From assembly GCF_947498825.1 (NCBI RefSeq), contig NZ_CANMLV010000027.1:1-62619 (forward strand): a DNA stretch of 62,619 nucleotides, read 5' to 3'. The notes beneath the pieces are model-generated. The model made no database searches. It was not told the DNA's origin and saw nothing but the letters and a program-made list of their open reading frames with translations. The first letter of the stretch is position 1, and each line of letters begins with the position of its first letter. Below, piece by piece: positions 1 to 9,938 of this stretch. The position numbers were made by a program, and so were the translations under genes. The stretch is from an uncultured Cedecea sp. (GTDB lineage Bacteria > Pseudomonadota > Gammaproteobacteria > Enterobacterales > Enterobacteriaceae).

Positions 1-108
1 GCACAGCCTCAGTTTCAGCCGCAGCCCGCAGCTCAGGCACAGCCCCAGTTTCAGCCGCAGCCCGCAGCTCAGGCACAACTGCAGTTACAGCCTCAGTCCG
101 CCGTTCAG
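1..108 (+). repeat. 36-bp tandem repeat inside the bcsO-like frame (3 units)
   Basis: Units at 1-36, 37-72 and 73-108. The first two differ at one base (T to C at the ninth position); the third is clearly diverged. Being a multiple of three, the unit can expand or contract without breaking the frame. The array may begin before the window. Confidence 0.85.
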
Positions 109-219
109 GCACCGACAAACTTTTCGCATCTCTTTACCACGCCAGTGGATGAGGCACCCGTAGCGGAAAAAGAGGCTCCTTTGCAATCACTGTTAAAAAG
201 AATCGCAATATGCCGTTAA
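1..219 (+). CDS. 3' end of a BcsO-like proline/glutamine-rich protein (partial)
   Basis: This open frame enters from the left edge and stops at 217-219, overlapping the start of bcsQ by 10 bases. Its first ~36 residues are a tandem 12-residue repeat (AQPQFQPQPAAQ, twice near-identical and a third diverged copy). A short tail follows (NFSHLFTTPVDEAP, then PLQSLLKRIAICR). Low-complexity Pro/Gln-rich proteins of unclear role, called BcsO, sit in cellulose operons of enterobacteria, and the position just before bcsQ fits. The identification rests on composition and position; only the C-terminal ~72 residues are visible. Confidence 0.6.
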   Translation, partial: AQPQFQPQPAAQAQPQFQPQPAAQAQLQLQPQSAVQAPTNFSHLFTTPVDEAPVAEKEAPLQSLLKRIAICR

Positions 220-1013
220 TATGCGTTTGTTCTCCTAAGGGAGGGGTGGGTAAAACCACGCTGACCGCGAACCTTGCCCATACTCTGGTGCGCGCGGGTT
301 ATAAAGTTCTGGCGCTGGATTTTGATGTGCAAAATGCACTCCGCTTACATTTTGGTGTTCCGCTGTCGGAAACGCGTGGTTATGCGGCTAAAGCGACGGA
401 GTTCTCTGACTGGAGCCAGTCAGTTCTGACGGTAGGAAGCAATTTATTTGTGCTGCCTTACGGTGAGGCGACGGAAATGCAGAGCCAATTATTCTCCGAT
501 GCGCTGACTCAGGACAAACAGTTTCTGAACCGAGGACTCAACACGCTACTGAGCTATCCGGGACTGATCATCATCGCAGATTGCCCGCCAGGACCTTCTC
601 CGGCACTGAAAGCCGCATCTCCAATTGCTGACCTGCATCTTGTCGTGCTTCAAGCCGATACTGCATCGCTCTCGATGCTGCCCTATATCGAGAATCAACG
701 GCTAACCGGAGGTGTATTAAACCAAAAAGCTGGCCATTTCTTTATTCTGAACAAAACAGATAACCGCCGGCAAGTGAGTCGTGATGTCGCAGGTTTCGTT
801 GAACAACGTCTTGGCGATAAGCTGCTAGGCATGGTGCATCGTGATGAAAGCGTCGTTGAAGCAAATGCCCTACAACAATCCATCTTCGATTTTAATCCAG
901 TCTCCGTCGCGGCTTTTGATATCGAGCTTATCGCTAAAAAAGTCGTTGGCATCCTGGGTGTTCAAGTCGGTGACGGCACCGTTCATTCTGTTCCGCGGAT
1001 GTCAGGAACTTAA
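210..1013 (+). CDS. bcsQ: BcsQ, ParA/MinD-type ATPase of cellulose biosynthesis
   Basis: 267-residue SIMIBI-class ATPase. A deviant Walker A motif, SPKGGVGKTT, lies at about residues 8-17, and a switch-like IIADCPPGPS follows near residue 120, as in ParA/MinD proteins. In enterobacteria BcsQ is needed for cellulose production and is reported to act with BcsR in assembly or polar placement of the Bcs complex. Here it overlaps the preceding bcsO-like gene by 10 bases and lies 18 bases before bcsA, so it is part of the operon. Identification is firm from sequence and position. Confidence 0.95.
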   Translation: MPLICVCSPKGGVGKTTLTANLAHTLVRAGYKVLALDFDVQNALRLHFGVPLSETRGYAAKATEFSDWSQSVLTVGSNLFVLPYGEATEMQSQLFSDALTQDKQFLNRGLNTLLSYPGLIIIADCPPGPSPALKAASPIADLHLVVLQADTASLSMLPYIENQRLTGGVLNQKAGHFFILNKTDNRRQVSRDVAGFVEQRLGDKLLGMVHRDESVVEANALQQSIFDFNPVSVAAFDIELIAKKVVGILGVQVGDGTVHSVPRMSGT

Positions 1014-1031
1014 TCTAATTCGGCCCTGATT

Positions 1032-3131
1032 ATGAAAAAGATGCTTTACGTTCTGATAGCGCTGGCCATTCTTCCTGTCGCCGTGCTGGTGATTATCACA
1101 CCAATGGATAGCCAAAAGCAGTATATGTTTGGCTTGATCAGTGTCGGTCTACTTTTCTTAATGGGCTGGAGTAAAAAACGCAGTATTTCGGTGATTATGG
1201 TGGTGATGTCATTTTTGATGTCGACCCGCTATATGTACTTCCGTCTGACACAGACCCTGCATTTCAACTCAGAAATTGAAACTATTCTGGGTATGGCGCT
1301 GTTTTGCGCCGAAGTTTACGTCTGGATTATGTTGATCCTCGGCTATTTACAGAGTCTCTGGCCACTCCAACGTGAAATCATCCCTCTTCCGGAGGATATG
1401 TCGAAATGGCCAACGGTCGACGTCTATATTCCGACCTACAATGAATCCCTGGATGTGGTCCGCGATACAGTACTGGCAGCGCAATGTATCGATTACCCGG
1501 CGGATAAAATCAATATTTATATCCTTGATGACGGCAAGCGACGAGAATTTGCCGTTTTCGCCTCTGATGTCGGGGTTGGTTATATTACGCGTAGCGAGCA
1601 CTCTCATGCCAAAGCCGGTAATCTTAACCATGCGATGAAAGTGACCAAAGGTGAACTCCTGTGCATCTTTGACTGTGACCACGTTGCTACCCGTGTCTTT
1701 CTACAGGCCACGGTTGGAGGATTTCTGACAGACCCGAAACTGGCTCTGGTACAGACACCTCACTACTTTTATTCGCCCGACCCCTTTGAACGCAACTTGT
1801 CTGGTGGGCGTAATATTCCTAATGAAGGGGCTCTGTTCTACGGCCCGCTTCAGCAAGGTAACGATTACTGGAACGCCGCTTTTTTCTGTGGTTCTTGCGC
1901 TGTTATCCGTCGCACCGCGCTAGAAGAGATTGGTGGATTTGCGGTAGAAACCGTCACCGAAGACTCACATACCGCGCTGAAGATACAACGTCGTGGCTGG
2001 AACACTTCATTCCTGGGTATTCCTCTGGCTGCTGGTCTTGCAACTGAACGCCTGGTGCTTCACGTGATTCAACGTACCCGCTGGGCCAGGGGAATGACGC
2101 AGATTTTCCGTCTCGACAACCCGTTATGGGGACGAGGACTGACGTTTCCACAGCGGCTATGCTATTTAAGCGCAATGCTCTATTACCAGTTTGCCTTGCC
2201 ACGCATTATCTTTCTGGTGGCACCGCTGGCCTATTTGCTGTTTAACTTGAATATTATTTACTCCTCCGCAAGTCTGGTATTTGCCTATGCCTTGCCACAT
2301 TTATTTGTCGCTATTTATGTCACTTCGCGCTTAAACGGACGTTACCGTTATAGCTTCTGGGGTGAAATATACGATCTGGTGCTGGCATTCCATATTCTGA
2401 TGCCTACCGCAGTCACGATGCTATTCCCAAAACGCGGGAAATTTAACGTGACCGATAAAGGCGGTTTGTTGAATGTCGGATATTTTGATTTTACCGTGGT
2501 CAGGCCTCATCTTATTGTCGCGCTACTGCTGGTGGCAGGGATTATTGCGGGTATTGTCCGCGCCTTTGCCCATGATTATTACAGTGTCGATCCTAAGGTT
2601 ATGGCCTTGAACGTTGGCTGGGGGGTTTACAGTCTTATCTTCTTGCTGGGTGCGATAGCGGTAGCGCGCGAAACTCGACAAACGCGTAAAAATATTCGTA
2701 TTGATGCCACTATTCCGGTCATTATTCACTATGCCAGTGGTATTTCTTCCCGTAGCCAGTCGATAGACTTATCGATGGGGGGGTGCCAAATTACCCCACC
2801 AGATGACCGACACCTGAACGATACTATTGAAGAAGTCGAACTGCTGCTGGAATCGGGCGGTATCAGTATTCCGGTCTCCGTCATCGCTTCAGATGAACAT
2901 TCGATCAGGATGATGTTTGAAGATATTCCTCTGTCACGCCGTCGTGAGCTGGTTCGTGTGGTGCTGGCCCGTGCCGATGCATGGATCCATCCACCTAAGC
3001 CACAAGATAATCCATTACGTTCAATGATGATGATTATCCAGTGTGTCTTTGATTTATTCTGGCTGACGTGGAAATCACGTCGTGAAAATCGCCGTCTTCG
3101 CGCTCAGGCTCAACAGGATGGCAATACATGA
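1032..3131 (+). CDS. bcsA: Cellulose synthase catalytic subunit BcsA (UDP-forming)
   Basis: 699-residue inner-membrane family 2 glycosyltransferase that polymerises UDP-glucose into beta-1,4-glucan and pushes it through its own channel. Visible motifs: DDG (166-168), DCD (214-216), FFCGS (284-288), TED (309-311) and QRTRW (347-351), all standard for processive cellulose synthases. N-terminal and central hydrophobic segments form the channel. A C-terminal PilZ domain keeps both c-di-GMP binding motifs, RxxxR at 552-556 and DxSxGG at 579-584, so allosteric activation by c-di-GMP is expected. It is shorter than the ~870-residue E. coli protein because the long N-terminal extension is absent. The gene overlaps bcsB by 4 bases. 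Confidence 0.97.
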   Translation: MKKMLYVLIALAILPVAVLVIITPMDSQKQYMFGLISVGLLFLMGWSKKRSISVIMVVMSFLMSTRYMYFRLTQTLHFNSEIETILGMALFCAEVYVWIMLILGYLQSLWPLQREIIPLPEDMSKWPTVDVYIPTYNESLDVVRDTVLAAQCIDYPADKINIYILDDGKRREFAVFASDVGVGYITRSEHSHAKAGNLNHAMKVTKGELLCIFDCDHVATRVFLQATVGGFLTDPKLALVQTPHYFYSPDPFERNLSGGRNIPNEGALFYGPLQQGNDYWNAAFFCGSCAVIRRTALEEIGGFAVETVTEDSHTALKIQRRGWNTSFLGIPLAAGLATERLVLHVIQRTRWARGMTQIFRLDNPLWGRGLTFPQRLCYLSAMLYYQFALPRIIFLVAPLAYLLFNLNIIYSSASLVFAYALPHLFVAIYVTSRLNGRYRYSFWGEIYDLVLAFHILMPTAVTMLFPKRGKFNVTDKGGLLNVGYFDFTVVRPHLIVALLLVAGIIAGIVRAFAHDYYSVDPKVMALNVGWGVYSLIFLLGAIAVARETRQTRKNIRIDATIPVIIHYASGISSRSQSIDLSMGGCQITPPDDRHLNDTIEEVELLLESGGISIPVSVIASDEHSIRMMFEDIPLSRRRELVRVVLARADAWIHPPKPQDNPLRSMMMIIQCVFDLFWLTWKSRRENRRLRAQAQQDGNT

Positions 3132-5446
3132 AGCAACTGATATCGACGGCTTTACTTGCAGGTATCTTTTTTACATCTCCGCTCCATGGGGAAGAAGCAA
3201 CCATTGATGCACTACTGCCCTTTGATTTCCCCGCGCCGGTTTCGCCAGTTTCACCGGTAGCGACGGCTATAGCGCCTGCGACTCCGGGTCTGACGCCTGC
3301 TTTAGTGAGTAATCTGAAAGTGGCGCAGATGGGGCAGCCTGACGGTATCATGATGGGCGGTGGCCAACAACAAGGCGGGATCACCTTTACCCTTCCTCTC
3401 GACCAGGTCATCACTAACGCACGACTGATCCTTAATTTAAACGTCTCTCCGGCTATGGCAGAGCAGAATACAACCCTGCAATTAATGCTTAATGGTCAGC
3501 CTTTAGGGTCAGTACCCTTAGGTGCTGCAGATAGTGATACATCTCGTTTTCAGCTTGATGTTCCGGCAGCCCTCTTGGTTTCGGTCAATAACCTGAGCTT
3601 TAAAATCAGTGATGCGAATACACTACAGTGCCAGCGCGATCCTGAGGGAGAATATCGGGTCACCATCCTGCCAGACTCTCATTTTGAGCTTGAAGGACAG
3701 CAGTTAAATATCGGTAACGAACTGATTAATTTTCCGCGGCCATTTTTTGATAGCATGCAAATGTCTGCTTCTACAGTGTCATTTGCATTCCCGGAAAAAG
3801 TCAGCAGCGATGCCGTCAGTGCAGCAGCCTTACTGGCCTCTTGGCTGGGTATTGAGGCTGACTATCGTGGCATCAATTTCGCTACCAGATACAACGAGCT
3901 ACCAGAAAAAAATGGGATTCTGATAGGGCATCCAGGGGAAACCATTGGCGGTGTCACTTTACCTGAAAGTGATGAGCCATTACTGCAATATATCGATAAC
4001 CCGATCAATCCGGCGTATAAATTATTGCTGATCGTCGGGAGAGACGAAACTGCTCTGCGTATGGCTGCCTGGCGCCTGACACAAAATAAGTTTGAACCAC
4101 AAACTGCCAGCATAAAGGTCGAGAGCAAAGCGATCCCCGTTAGTCAGCCCTATGACGCACCGCGCTGGATCCCAACCGATCGTCCGATAAAACTGTCCGA
4201 ACTTCTGCGTAAAGATCAAAGCTTGACGACAACCGGTATCTGGCATGAACCTCTGAATATCGCCTTCCGCGCAGCCCCAGACCTGTTTTTATGGGATGGC
4301 GGAAGCATTCCTATGCATATCAACTATCGTTTCCCGGCCGAAGACTGGATAGATGAAAGTCACTCCTGGCTCAGTGTGACGCTGAACAGTAACTTTTTAC
4401 TTAATCTGCCCATCAATAAACAAGGCGCACTGGAAACCTTATGGCGTAAAATGGGAGGGGACGCTCGTCAGGAACAAGCTGATATCCCTATTGAGCCTTA
4501 TCAGATTTATGGCGATAACCAGCTGTCACTCTATTTCCACATCACGCCACAAGAAGATGCCCCCTGTAGCGTGCTGCTGAATAACAATATTAAAAGCCGA
4601 ATTGACGATACATCAACCATCGACTTAAGCCATACCCGTCATTTCGCCCTGTTACCTAATCTGTCCTTTTTTGTCGGCGCGTCATTCCCTTTCTCACGCC
4701 TGGCTGACTTCTCACAAACGGTCTTACTGTTACCAGACAGTCCGAGTGAAACGCAGATAACCACACTACTTGATATGGCGGCTCGCTCAGGTAATGCAAC
4801 CGGTACCGCACTGGCTAATAACCGTGTGATATTTGGTATCCCTGCCGGAGGCTCAGGTCTGGAAATGCTGCGTAACCGTGATGTACTGGCGGTCAGTAAT
4901 ATGACCCAGTCCTTGTTTAACCAGGCGCTGCTTAACCACTCGCCTTTTGCAACACGTGATAGCAGCCTGGTCGCGAATAAGCCCACACTCTGGCAAAAAA
5001 CTCTGCGTTGGCTGGGAGGAGACTGGAGTGCAGATAATATAGAAGCGGATCGCTACTTTTCGTCAAATGCCGACTGGCGTGGATTTATCAGCTTCCCTTC
5101 GCAGTGGAACAGCGATCGTCTGGTGGTACTGGTCATCGCTAGCAATGATGATCAACTGTCACGTCTGCCTGCCGATTTAAACTCCGCAAAAATCAACGCC
5201 GGTATTCGGGGTGATGCTGCAATAATTACCGATGAGAATGGTGTGCGTAGCTTCCGTGTCGGAGGCCAGTATCCCAGTGGACAAATGCCTGGTCATATGA
5301 TGATTGTCTGGTATGCCAACCAGCATGCTGTATTACTGGCGTTTTCAGCTCTCATATTCAGCTCCATTTTTGGCTTATTTATGTATGCTGGATTGAAAAA
5401 GCGTGCACGTGAGCGTCTGAGCCAGGGCGAGGGAAAGAGTAAATGA
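3128..5446 (+). CDS. bcsB: Cellulose synthase regulatory/periplasmic subunit BcsB
   Basis: 772-residue partner of BcsA. A signal peptide is visible at residues 1-21 (hydrophobic run after MKQLISTA, ending near HGEEA). The protein is then largely periplasmic, with the beta-rich carbohydrate-binding and flavodoxin-like modules expected of the family. It ends in one membrane anchor (LLAFSALIFSSIFGLFMYAG) and a short basic tail. BcsB anchors to BcsA and guides the nascent glucan through the periplasm. The start codon overlaps bcsA (ATGA) and the stop overlaps bcsC, so translation is coupled. Confidence 0.95.
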   Translation: MKQLISTALLAGIFFTSPLHGEEATIDALLPFDFPAPVSPVSPVATAIAPATPGLTPALVSNLKVAQMGQPDGIMMGGGQQQGGITFTLPLDQVITNARLILNLNVSPAMAEQNTTLQLMLNGQPLGSVPLGAADSDTSRFQLDVPAALLVSVNNLSFKISDANTLQCQRDPEGEYRVTILPDSHFELEGQQLNIGNELINFPRPFFDSMQMSASTVSFAFPEKVSSDAVSAAALLASWLGIEADYRGINFATRYNELPEKNGILIGHPGETIGGVTLPESDEPLLQYIDNPINPAYKLLLIVGRDETALRMAAWRLTQNKFEPQTASIKVESKAIPVSQPYDAPRWIPTDRPIKLSELLRKDQSLTTTGIWHEPLNIAFRAAPDLFLWDGGSIPMHINYRFPAEDWIDESHSWLSVTLNSNFLLNLPINKQGALETLWRKMGGDARQEQADIPIEPYQIYGDNQLSLYFHITPQEDAPCSVLLNNNIKSRIDDTSTIDLSHTRHFALLPNLSFFVGASFPFSRLADFSQTVLLLPDSPSETQITTLLDMAARSGNATGTALANNRVIFGIPAGGSGLEMLRNRDVLAVSNMTQSLFNQALLNHSPFATRDSSLVANKPTLWQKTLRWLGGDWSADNIEADRYFSSNADWRGFISFPSQWNSDRLVVLVIASNDDQLSRLPADLNSAKINAGIRGDAAIITDENGVRSFRVGGQYPSGQMPGHMMIVWYANQHAVLLAFSALIFSSIFGLFMYAGLKKRARERLSQGEGKSK

Positions 5447-8400
5447 ACAAAATAACCACAACATCGGCAATTCTTATCTCCGGGATGATGGGGTTTAGTG
5501 CTACGGCTCAAACATCGCAAAACGATGCAGCACTCAAGGCCTTGTTTGATCAGGCAAATTACTGGCATGAAAAGGCACATAATGACCGGGCTAATGAGTC
5601 ATTGAATAAAGTTTTAATGGTTGATCCGAACAATACTCAGGCACTCTATTTAATGTCGCTCTGGGCACAGCAAAACGGCAATCTGCAAGAAGCCAGTCAA
5701 TGGCGTACCCGTCTGGCAAAAACCGATCCTAATAGTTCGCTGTTACAGGCCCTCGACAATGCTAAACAGTTAGAGAAAATTCCAGCAGGCTCCCTTGCTT
5801 TAGCCCGGCAGCAAGCGCGTAGCGGCAATATTCCTGCAGCGATGGCGACCTGGCATACTCTGTTTAGTGGTGACACACCTCCTCCTGGACTGGCAGCAGA
5901 ATATTACCTCACCAAGGGGAGTGATAACGCCACCTATTCAGAGGCACTGGCAGACTTACAACGCTTTACGGCACAAAATCCAGGCGATTTATCAGCCCGT
6001 GTGGCTCTGGGAAAAATGCTCACCTGGCGGGAAGACACCCGACGCGATGGTATCGCCCTGCTCGAGCAGACCGCCAGCGGCAATAAAGAGGCCGATGATG
6101 GCCTGCGTCAGGCCCTGCTCTGGCTGGCCCCGACCGCCAATGATACGCAGTCCTATGAGACTTTTATCCAGCGTCACCCGCAGGACAGAGAGGTACAAGC
6201 GCATTACCGTGATACCCTGGGAAATGCCGCTAAAACTGAAGGCTTTAATGCCCTTAATAACGGTGATAATGCCCAGGCACAGCGCCAGTTTGAACAGGCG
6301 CTTCAGAGTAATCCAGAAGATGCTGACGCCTTGGCTGGTATGGGTTACCTCGCCCAACGCAGTGGTGACTATCAAGCCGCTTCACAATATTTAAACCGCT
6401 CCGCAAGCCTTGGGGGCGATGCTTCCGCTGAACGTAAGAAACAAGCGGATGACGCAGCATTCTATAGCCAGTTATCCCAGGCGCAGCAAGCTTTTAAAGC
6501 GGGTAATGTCAGCCAGGCGCTGACGCTGTCTGCTCCTCTGACACAAGCAGCAGGTGAGCAAGGTGTCTCAGCAAAACTGTTTCGTGCCGATGTACTACGC
6601 CAGAGCAAAGATTATCCTCAAGCCGAGCAGGCATTTCGCGATATTATCAGTCTCCAGCCACAAAATGCTCAGGCTCGTGAGAACTTGTATTACGTGCTTA
6701 AAGAGCAAAATAAAACCGCCGAAGCCGACACCGTATTACGCACACTCCCTGCAACAGTACAAGCCAGACTCCAGCCTCGGGTGGTCACCGGATCGCCCAG
6801 CGATCCGCTTCGTCAGCAAGGTGAACGCCTTGCAGCCGCGGGAAATACCACAGGGGCCATCGCCACTCTGCGCCGGGGAGTGACGCGCTATCCTGACGAT
6901 CCTTGGATGCGTCTGAGCCTCGCTCGTTTATTACAAAAATCGGGCTACGATGGCGAAGCTGCAACCATTATGCAGCCTGCATCCCGCGTGGGTGCAGATT
7001 CCAACGCGCTATATGCCTCAGCGCTATTTGCCAGTGAGAATGGTTTCTGGCCACAGGCTCAAAGCCTGCTTTCACGTATTCCTGCATCAGCGCAAAGTGC
7101 GCAAATGCGCGAACTGTCGCAACGTGTGAATTACAATCTGAATATTGCCACCGCGGAAAATTACCTTGCTCAGGGGAATTCTGTCGCCGCCGCAAACACC
7201 TTAAAAGCACTGGCCTCACGTCCGCCGCAAAGTCCGGTTGACGCAGGTAAGCTGGCTAAATTACTTGCCAGGAGCGGGGATATCACCAGTGCTGTCGCGG
7301 TCGTTCGCGGCAATATACAAAAAGGGGTGCAAGGTAACGCGGGGGATTATGCCGATCAGATAGCCGTCCTTAATCAGGCCGGCCTTACCAGTGAAGTACA
7401 ACGTTTTGTCTCCGATCCGGCACTACAGGCTCGTAGTACCCCCACCCAGCTGGCCGATGTCCGTAATGGCTATGTCATCAATGAAGCCGATGCTCTACGC
7501 GAGCAGGGTAATTATGCTGCGGCCTATGATAAGTTAATCAGTGCCCTACAAAATGACCCGAAAAATACTGACTTGATGTTTGCCATGGCACGACTCTATC
7601 AGTCAGGGAAAATGAATAAAGAAGCGGCCGTAGTCTATGACTATCTGATGACCCACGATACCCCTGATCAAGCGGCCCGCGTCGGAGCGATAAATATCGC
7701 CTTGGCTGAAAATAACCTTGAACGCGCCCAGAAACTGTCAACAGGTTTAAAAACCGATCAGTCACCGGACCGCCTGTTCCTGCTGGCACGTCTGGCTGAA
7801 GCCTCAGGTAATCATCAACAGGCGCTAACGTATCTGCGCAGCGCACGCGGCAGATTATTAGGTATGCAAGTCAGCGGCAGCGATGCAACACCAATGGCGG
7901 GGGGATTACTGCTGGCAGATAATCCATTTATCGGTAACAGCCCTGGTGGCAGTCTGCCGGTAACCCACGCAATGCCATGGCAAGTAACACAAAAAGCCGC
8001 CGAGCCTGGCACCGTCTTACCGGGTATTATGCGTACTGACCTGCCGCAAGATACGGCCCAGAACCGCATGCTACGTCAAATCGATGACATGATGAAAACA
8101 CTCGATAAAACGACTGGGATGTGGGTACAAGGTGGCATCAATGTGCGTGGGCGTGATGGCGAGTCGGGTACCAGTAAACTAACAGAAGCCAGAGCCCCCA
8201 TTAGCTGGTCAGCAGTACCCTTTGGTGAATCACGTTTTGAATTCACCGCAACACCGGTGGTGCTCAATAGTGGCAATGCGACCGGTGATGCCTGGCGTCG
8301 TTATGGCTCCAATCCGCTATCAAATGCTTCAACAAATATACTGACTACCATTAAAAACGAACAAAAAGCTATCGCGGCGATGACGGATGAGCAAAAAGCG

Positions 8401-9453
8401 ACCTATTTTGCCGCAAATCCTGGGGCAGAAGCCTTGGCGAATCTGGCACCAATAGATAGCAGCGAATTCAATCTGGCCAGTACAGATGGTTTAGCCAGCC
8501 TGAGAAACCTGCTCGGGTATGATGAAGGAAGAGTCGCCCAGTATTTGGAAGCCTCAAACCTTAAGCCTAATGTTAATCAGGCGGGTGACGTATCAACCGA
8601 TTCAAAAAATGCCAGTGGCGTAGAATTGAGCATGGCATTAACCGGTGATAATTACCGGGCGGATATCGGTACGACACCATTAGGACAAGATCTTAATACC
8701 CTGGTCGGTGGGATCAGATGGGCGCCGAAACTGACTGATTATCTGTCACTGATCTTTACTGCTGAACGACGGGCAGTAAAAGACAGTCTTCTGTCTTATG
8801 TAGGCCTGGAAGATAGCTACTCGGGCAAAACCTGGGGTCGCGTTACCAAGAATGGGGGAAGCCTGCAGCTCAGTTATGACGACGGAGATGCCGGTTTCTA
8901 TGCCGGTGGCGGTGGCTACAGCTACACCGGTGAAAACGTTGCCAGCAATACCAGCGTGAATGCCGGGGCTGGGGTTTATCTGCGCCCCTATCATGATGAT
9001 TATCGCCAGTTACAAGCGGGGTTAAGCTTAAGCTGGATGAATTACTCCAAGGACCTCAGCTATTTTACCTTTGGTCAGGGCGGCTACTTCAGTCCTCAAA
9101 ACTATATCAGTATCGCGTTCCCGGTGGAGTACAGCCAGACCTTCAATAACTGGAAGGCAAAATTAGGCGGTTCTCTGGGCTATCAATCTTATACCCAAGA
9201 TGGCAGCGATTATTTCCCGACCAATAAAATCTGGCAACAGACATTAGAAGGCGTAGTAGAAAGTGGTTTTGCCAAAGAAGCTCGTCATAATGGCACCACA
9301 CAGAACGGTATGGGATATTCCATGCGCGCAGGTCTGGATTACAATTTGAATAAAGACATGATAATCGGCGGTGAAGTCGGCTATGACACCTTTGGGAGTT
9401 ATAACGAGAGTACTGCGGGTGTTTATTTCCGTTATATGCTGGGAAGAAATTAA
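5443..9453 (+). CDS. bcsC: Cellulose export outer-membrane protein BcsC
   Basis: 1336-residue secretin-like exporter. It has a cleavable signal peptide (about residues 1-22, ending SATAQT), a long stretch of TPR repeats to about residue 800, and a C-terminal beta-barrel of about 330 residues. The barrel is rich in alternating aromatic and glycine residues and ends in YMLGRN. TPRs scaffold the periplasmic tunnel; the barrel carries glucan across the outer membrane. It overlaps bcsB by 4 bases and bcsD by 1 base. Confidence 0.95.
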   Translation: MNKITTTSAILISGMMGFSATAQTSQNDAALKALFDQANYWHEKAHNDRANESLNKVLMVDPNNTQALYLMSLWAQQNGNLQEASQWRTRLAKTDPNSSLLQALDNAKQLEKIPAGSLALARQQARSGNIPAAMATWHTLFSGDTPPPGLAAEYYLTKGSDNATYSEALADLQRFTAQNPGDLSARVALGKMLTWREDTRRDGIALLEQTASGNKEADDGLRQALLWLAPTANDTQSYETFIQRHPQDREVQAHYRDTLGNAAKTEGFNALNNGDNAQAQRQFEQALQSNPEDADALAGMGYLAQRSGDYQAASQYLNRSASLGGDASAERKKQADDAAFYSQLSQAQQAFKAGNVSQALTLSAPLTQAAGEQGVSAKLFRADVLRQSKDYPQAEQAFRDIISLQPQNAQARENLYYVLKEQNKTAEADTVLRTLPATVQARLQPRVVTGSPSDPLRQQGERLAAAGNTTGAIATLRRGVTRYPDDPWMRLSLARLLQKSGYDGEAATIMQPASRVGADSNALYASALFASENGFWPQAQSLLSRIPASAQSAQMRELSQRVNYNLNIATAENYLAQGNSVAAANTLKALASRPPQSPVDAGKLAKLLARSGDITSAVAVVRGNIQKGVQGNAGDYADQIAVLNQAGLTSEVQRFVSDPALQARSTPTQLADVRNGYVINEADALREQGNYAAAYDKLISALQNDPKNTDLMFAMARLYQSGKMNKEAAVVYDYLMTHDTPDQAARVGAINIALAENNLERAQKLSTGLKTDQSPDRLFLLARLAEASGNHQQALTYLRSARGRLLGMQVSGSDATPMAGGLLLADNPFIGNSPGGSLPVTHAMPWQVTQKAAEPGTVLPGIMRTDLPQDTAQNRMLRQIDDMMKTLDKTTGMWVQGGINVRGRDGESGTSKLTEARAPISWSAVPFGESRFEFTATPVVLNSGNATGDAWRRYGSNPLSNASTNILTTIKNEQKAIAAMTDEQKATYFAANPGAEALANLAPIDSSEFNLASTDGLASLRNLLGYDEGRVAQYLEASNLKPNVNQAGDVSTDSKNASGVELSMALTGDNYRADIGTTPLGQDLNTLVGGIRWAPKLTDYLSLIFTAERRAVKDSLLSYVGLEDSYSGKTWGRVTKNGGSLQLSYDDGDAGFYAGGGGYSYTGENVASNTSVNAGAGVYLRPYHDDYRQLQAGLSLSWMNYSKDLSYFTFGQGGYFSPQNYISIAFPVEYSQTFNNWKAKLGGSLGYQSYTQDGSDYFPTNKIWQQTLEGVVESGFAKEARHNGTTQNGMGYSMRAGLDYNLNKDMIIGGEVGYDTFGSYNESTAGVYFRYMLGRN

Positions 9454-9938
9454 TGACATTGAATATTGATAATAGTGCATTACTGGCATGGATCCAGCGC
9501 CAGCAAACTCCACCGGGCTGGTTCGATCTCTTAACAATTATGATTGATGCTATGGCTGATAATGCCGGTGAGCAACAAAGCCGCCCTTTCTTGTTGCAAA
9601 TGGGTGATAAGCTGGCCCAGCTCTATCCGTTAAGTATTTCGGAAACCGTTGCTGAACTGGAGAACAATATCAACCAGCATTTAAGCCATTTTGGCTGGGG
9701 TTGTATTGATATTACCGCGACAGAGACAGCGTTAATTCTGCACCACCAGGCGCTACCCGTCAGCCATTCCCAGGACGAAGAGCGACTGAATCGCTGGTGT
9801 AATGCCTTCAGTACTATTCTGGAAGGTGTTTATTCGCGCTGGTTACAGCAACAAGGGGGAGAAGCTCACGTCATCGTCACGCGTGATAGCGTGCTTTCAT
9901 TATCTGAGATCCAATTCCGTTACCATAATCCACAATGA
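9453..9938 (+). CDS. bcsD: Cellulose synthase subunit BcsD
   Basis: 161-residue small periplasmic/cytosolic subunit without an obvious signal peptide. BcsD is the marker of type I cellulose operons; in Komagataeibacter it forms ring octamers that align glucan chains into crystalline ribbons. Seen here: the family-like segment HFGWGCIDITATETALILHH in the middle, the expected length, and the expected place between bcsC and bcsZ. Its start shares one base with the bcsC stop and its stop overlaps bcsZ by 4 bases. Its presence, with no bcsE or bcsG in view, suggests a type I rather than an E. coli-type II operon. Confidence 0.9.
   Translation: MTLNIDNSALLAWIQRQQTPPGWFDLLTIMIDAMADNAGEQQSRPFLLQMGDKLAQLYPLSISETVAELENNINQHLSHFGWGCIDITATETALILHHQALPVSHSQDEERLNRWCNAFSTILEGVYSRWLQQQGGEAHVIVTRDSVLSLSEIQFRYHNPQ

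Noticed and set aside
1-108. CRISPR-like array
   Set aside because: Repeats are direct and without spacers; it is a coding tandem repeat.
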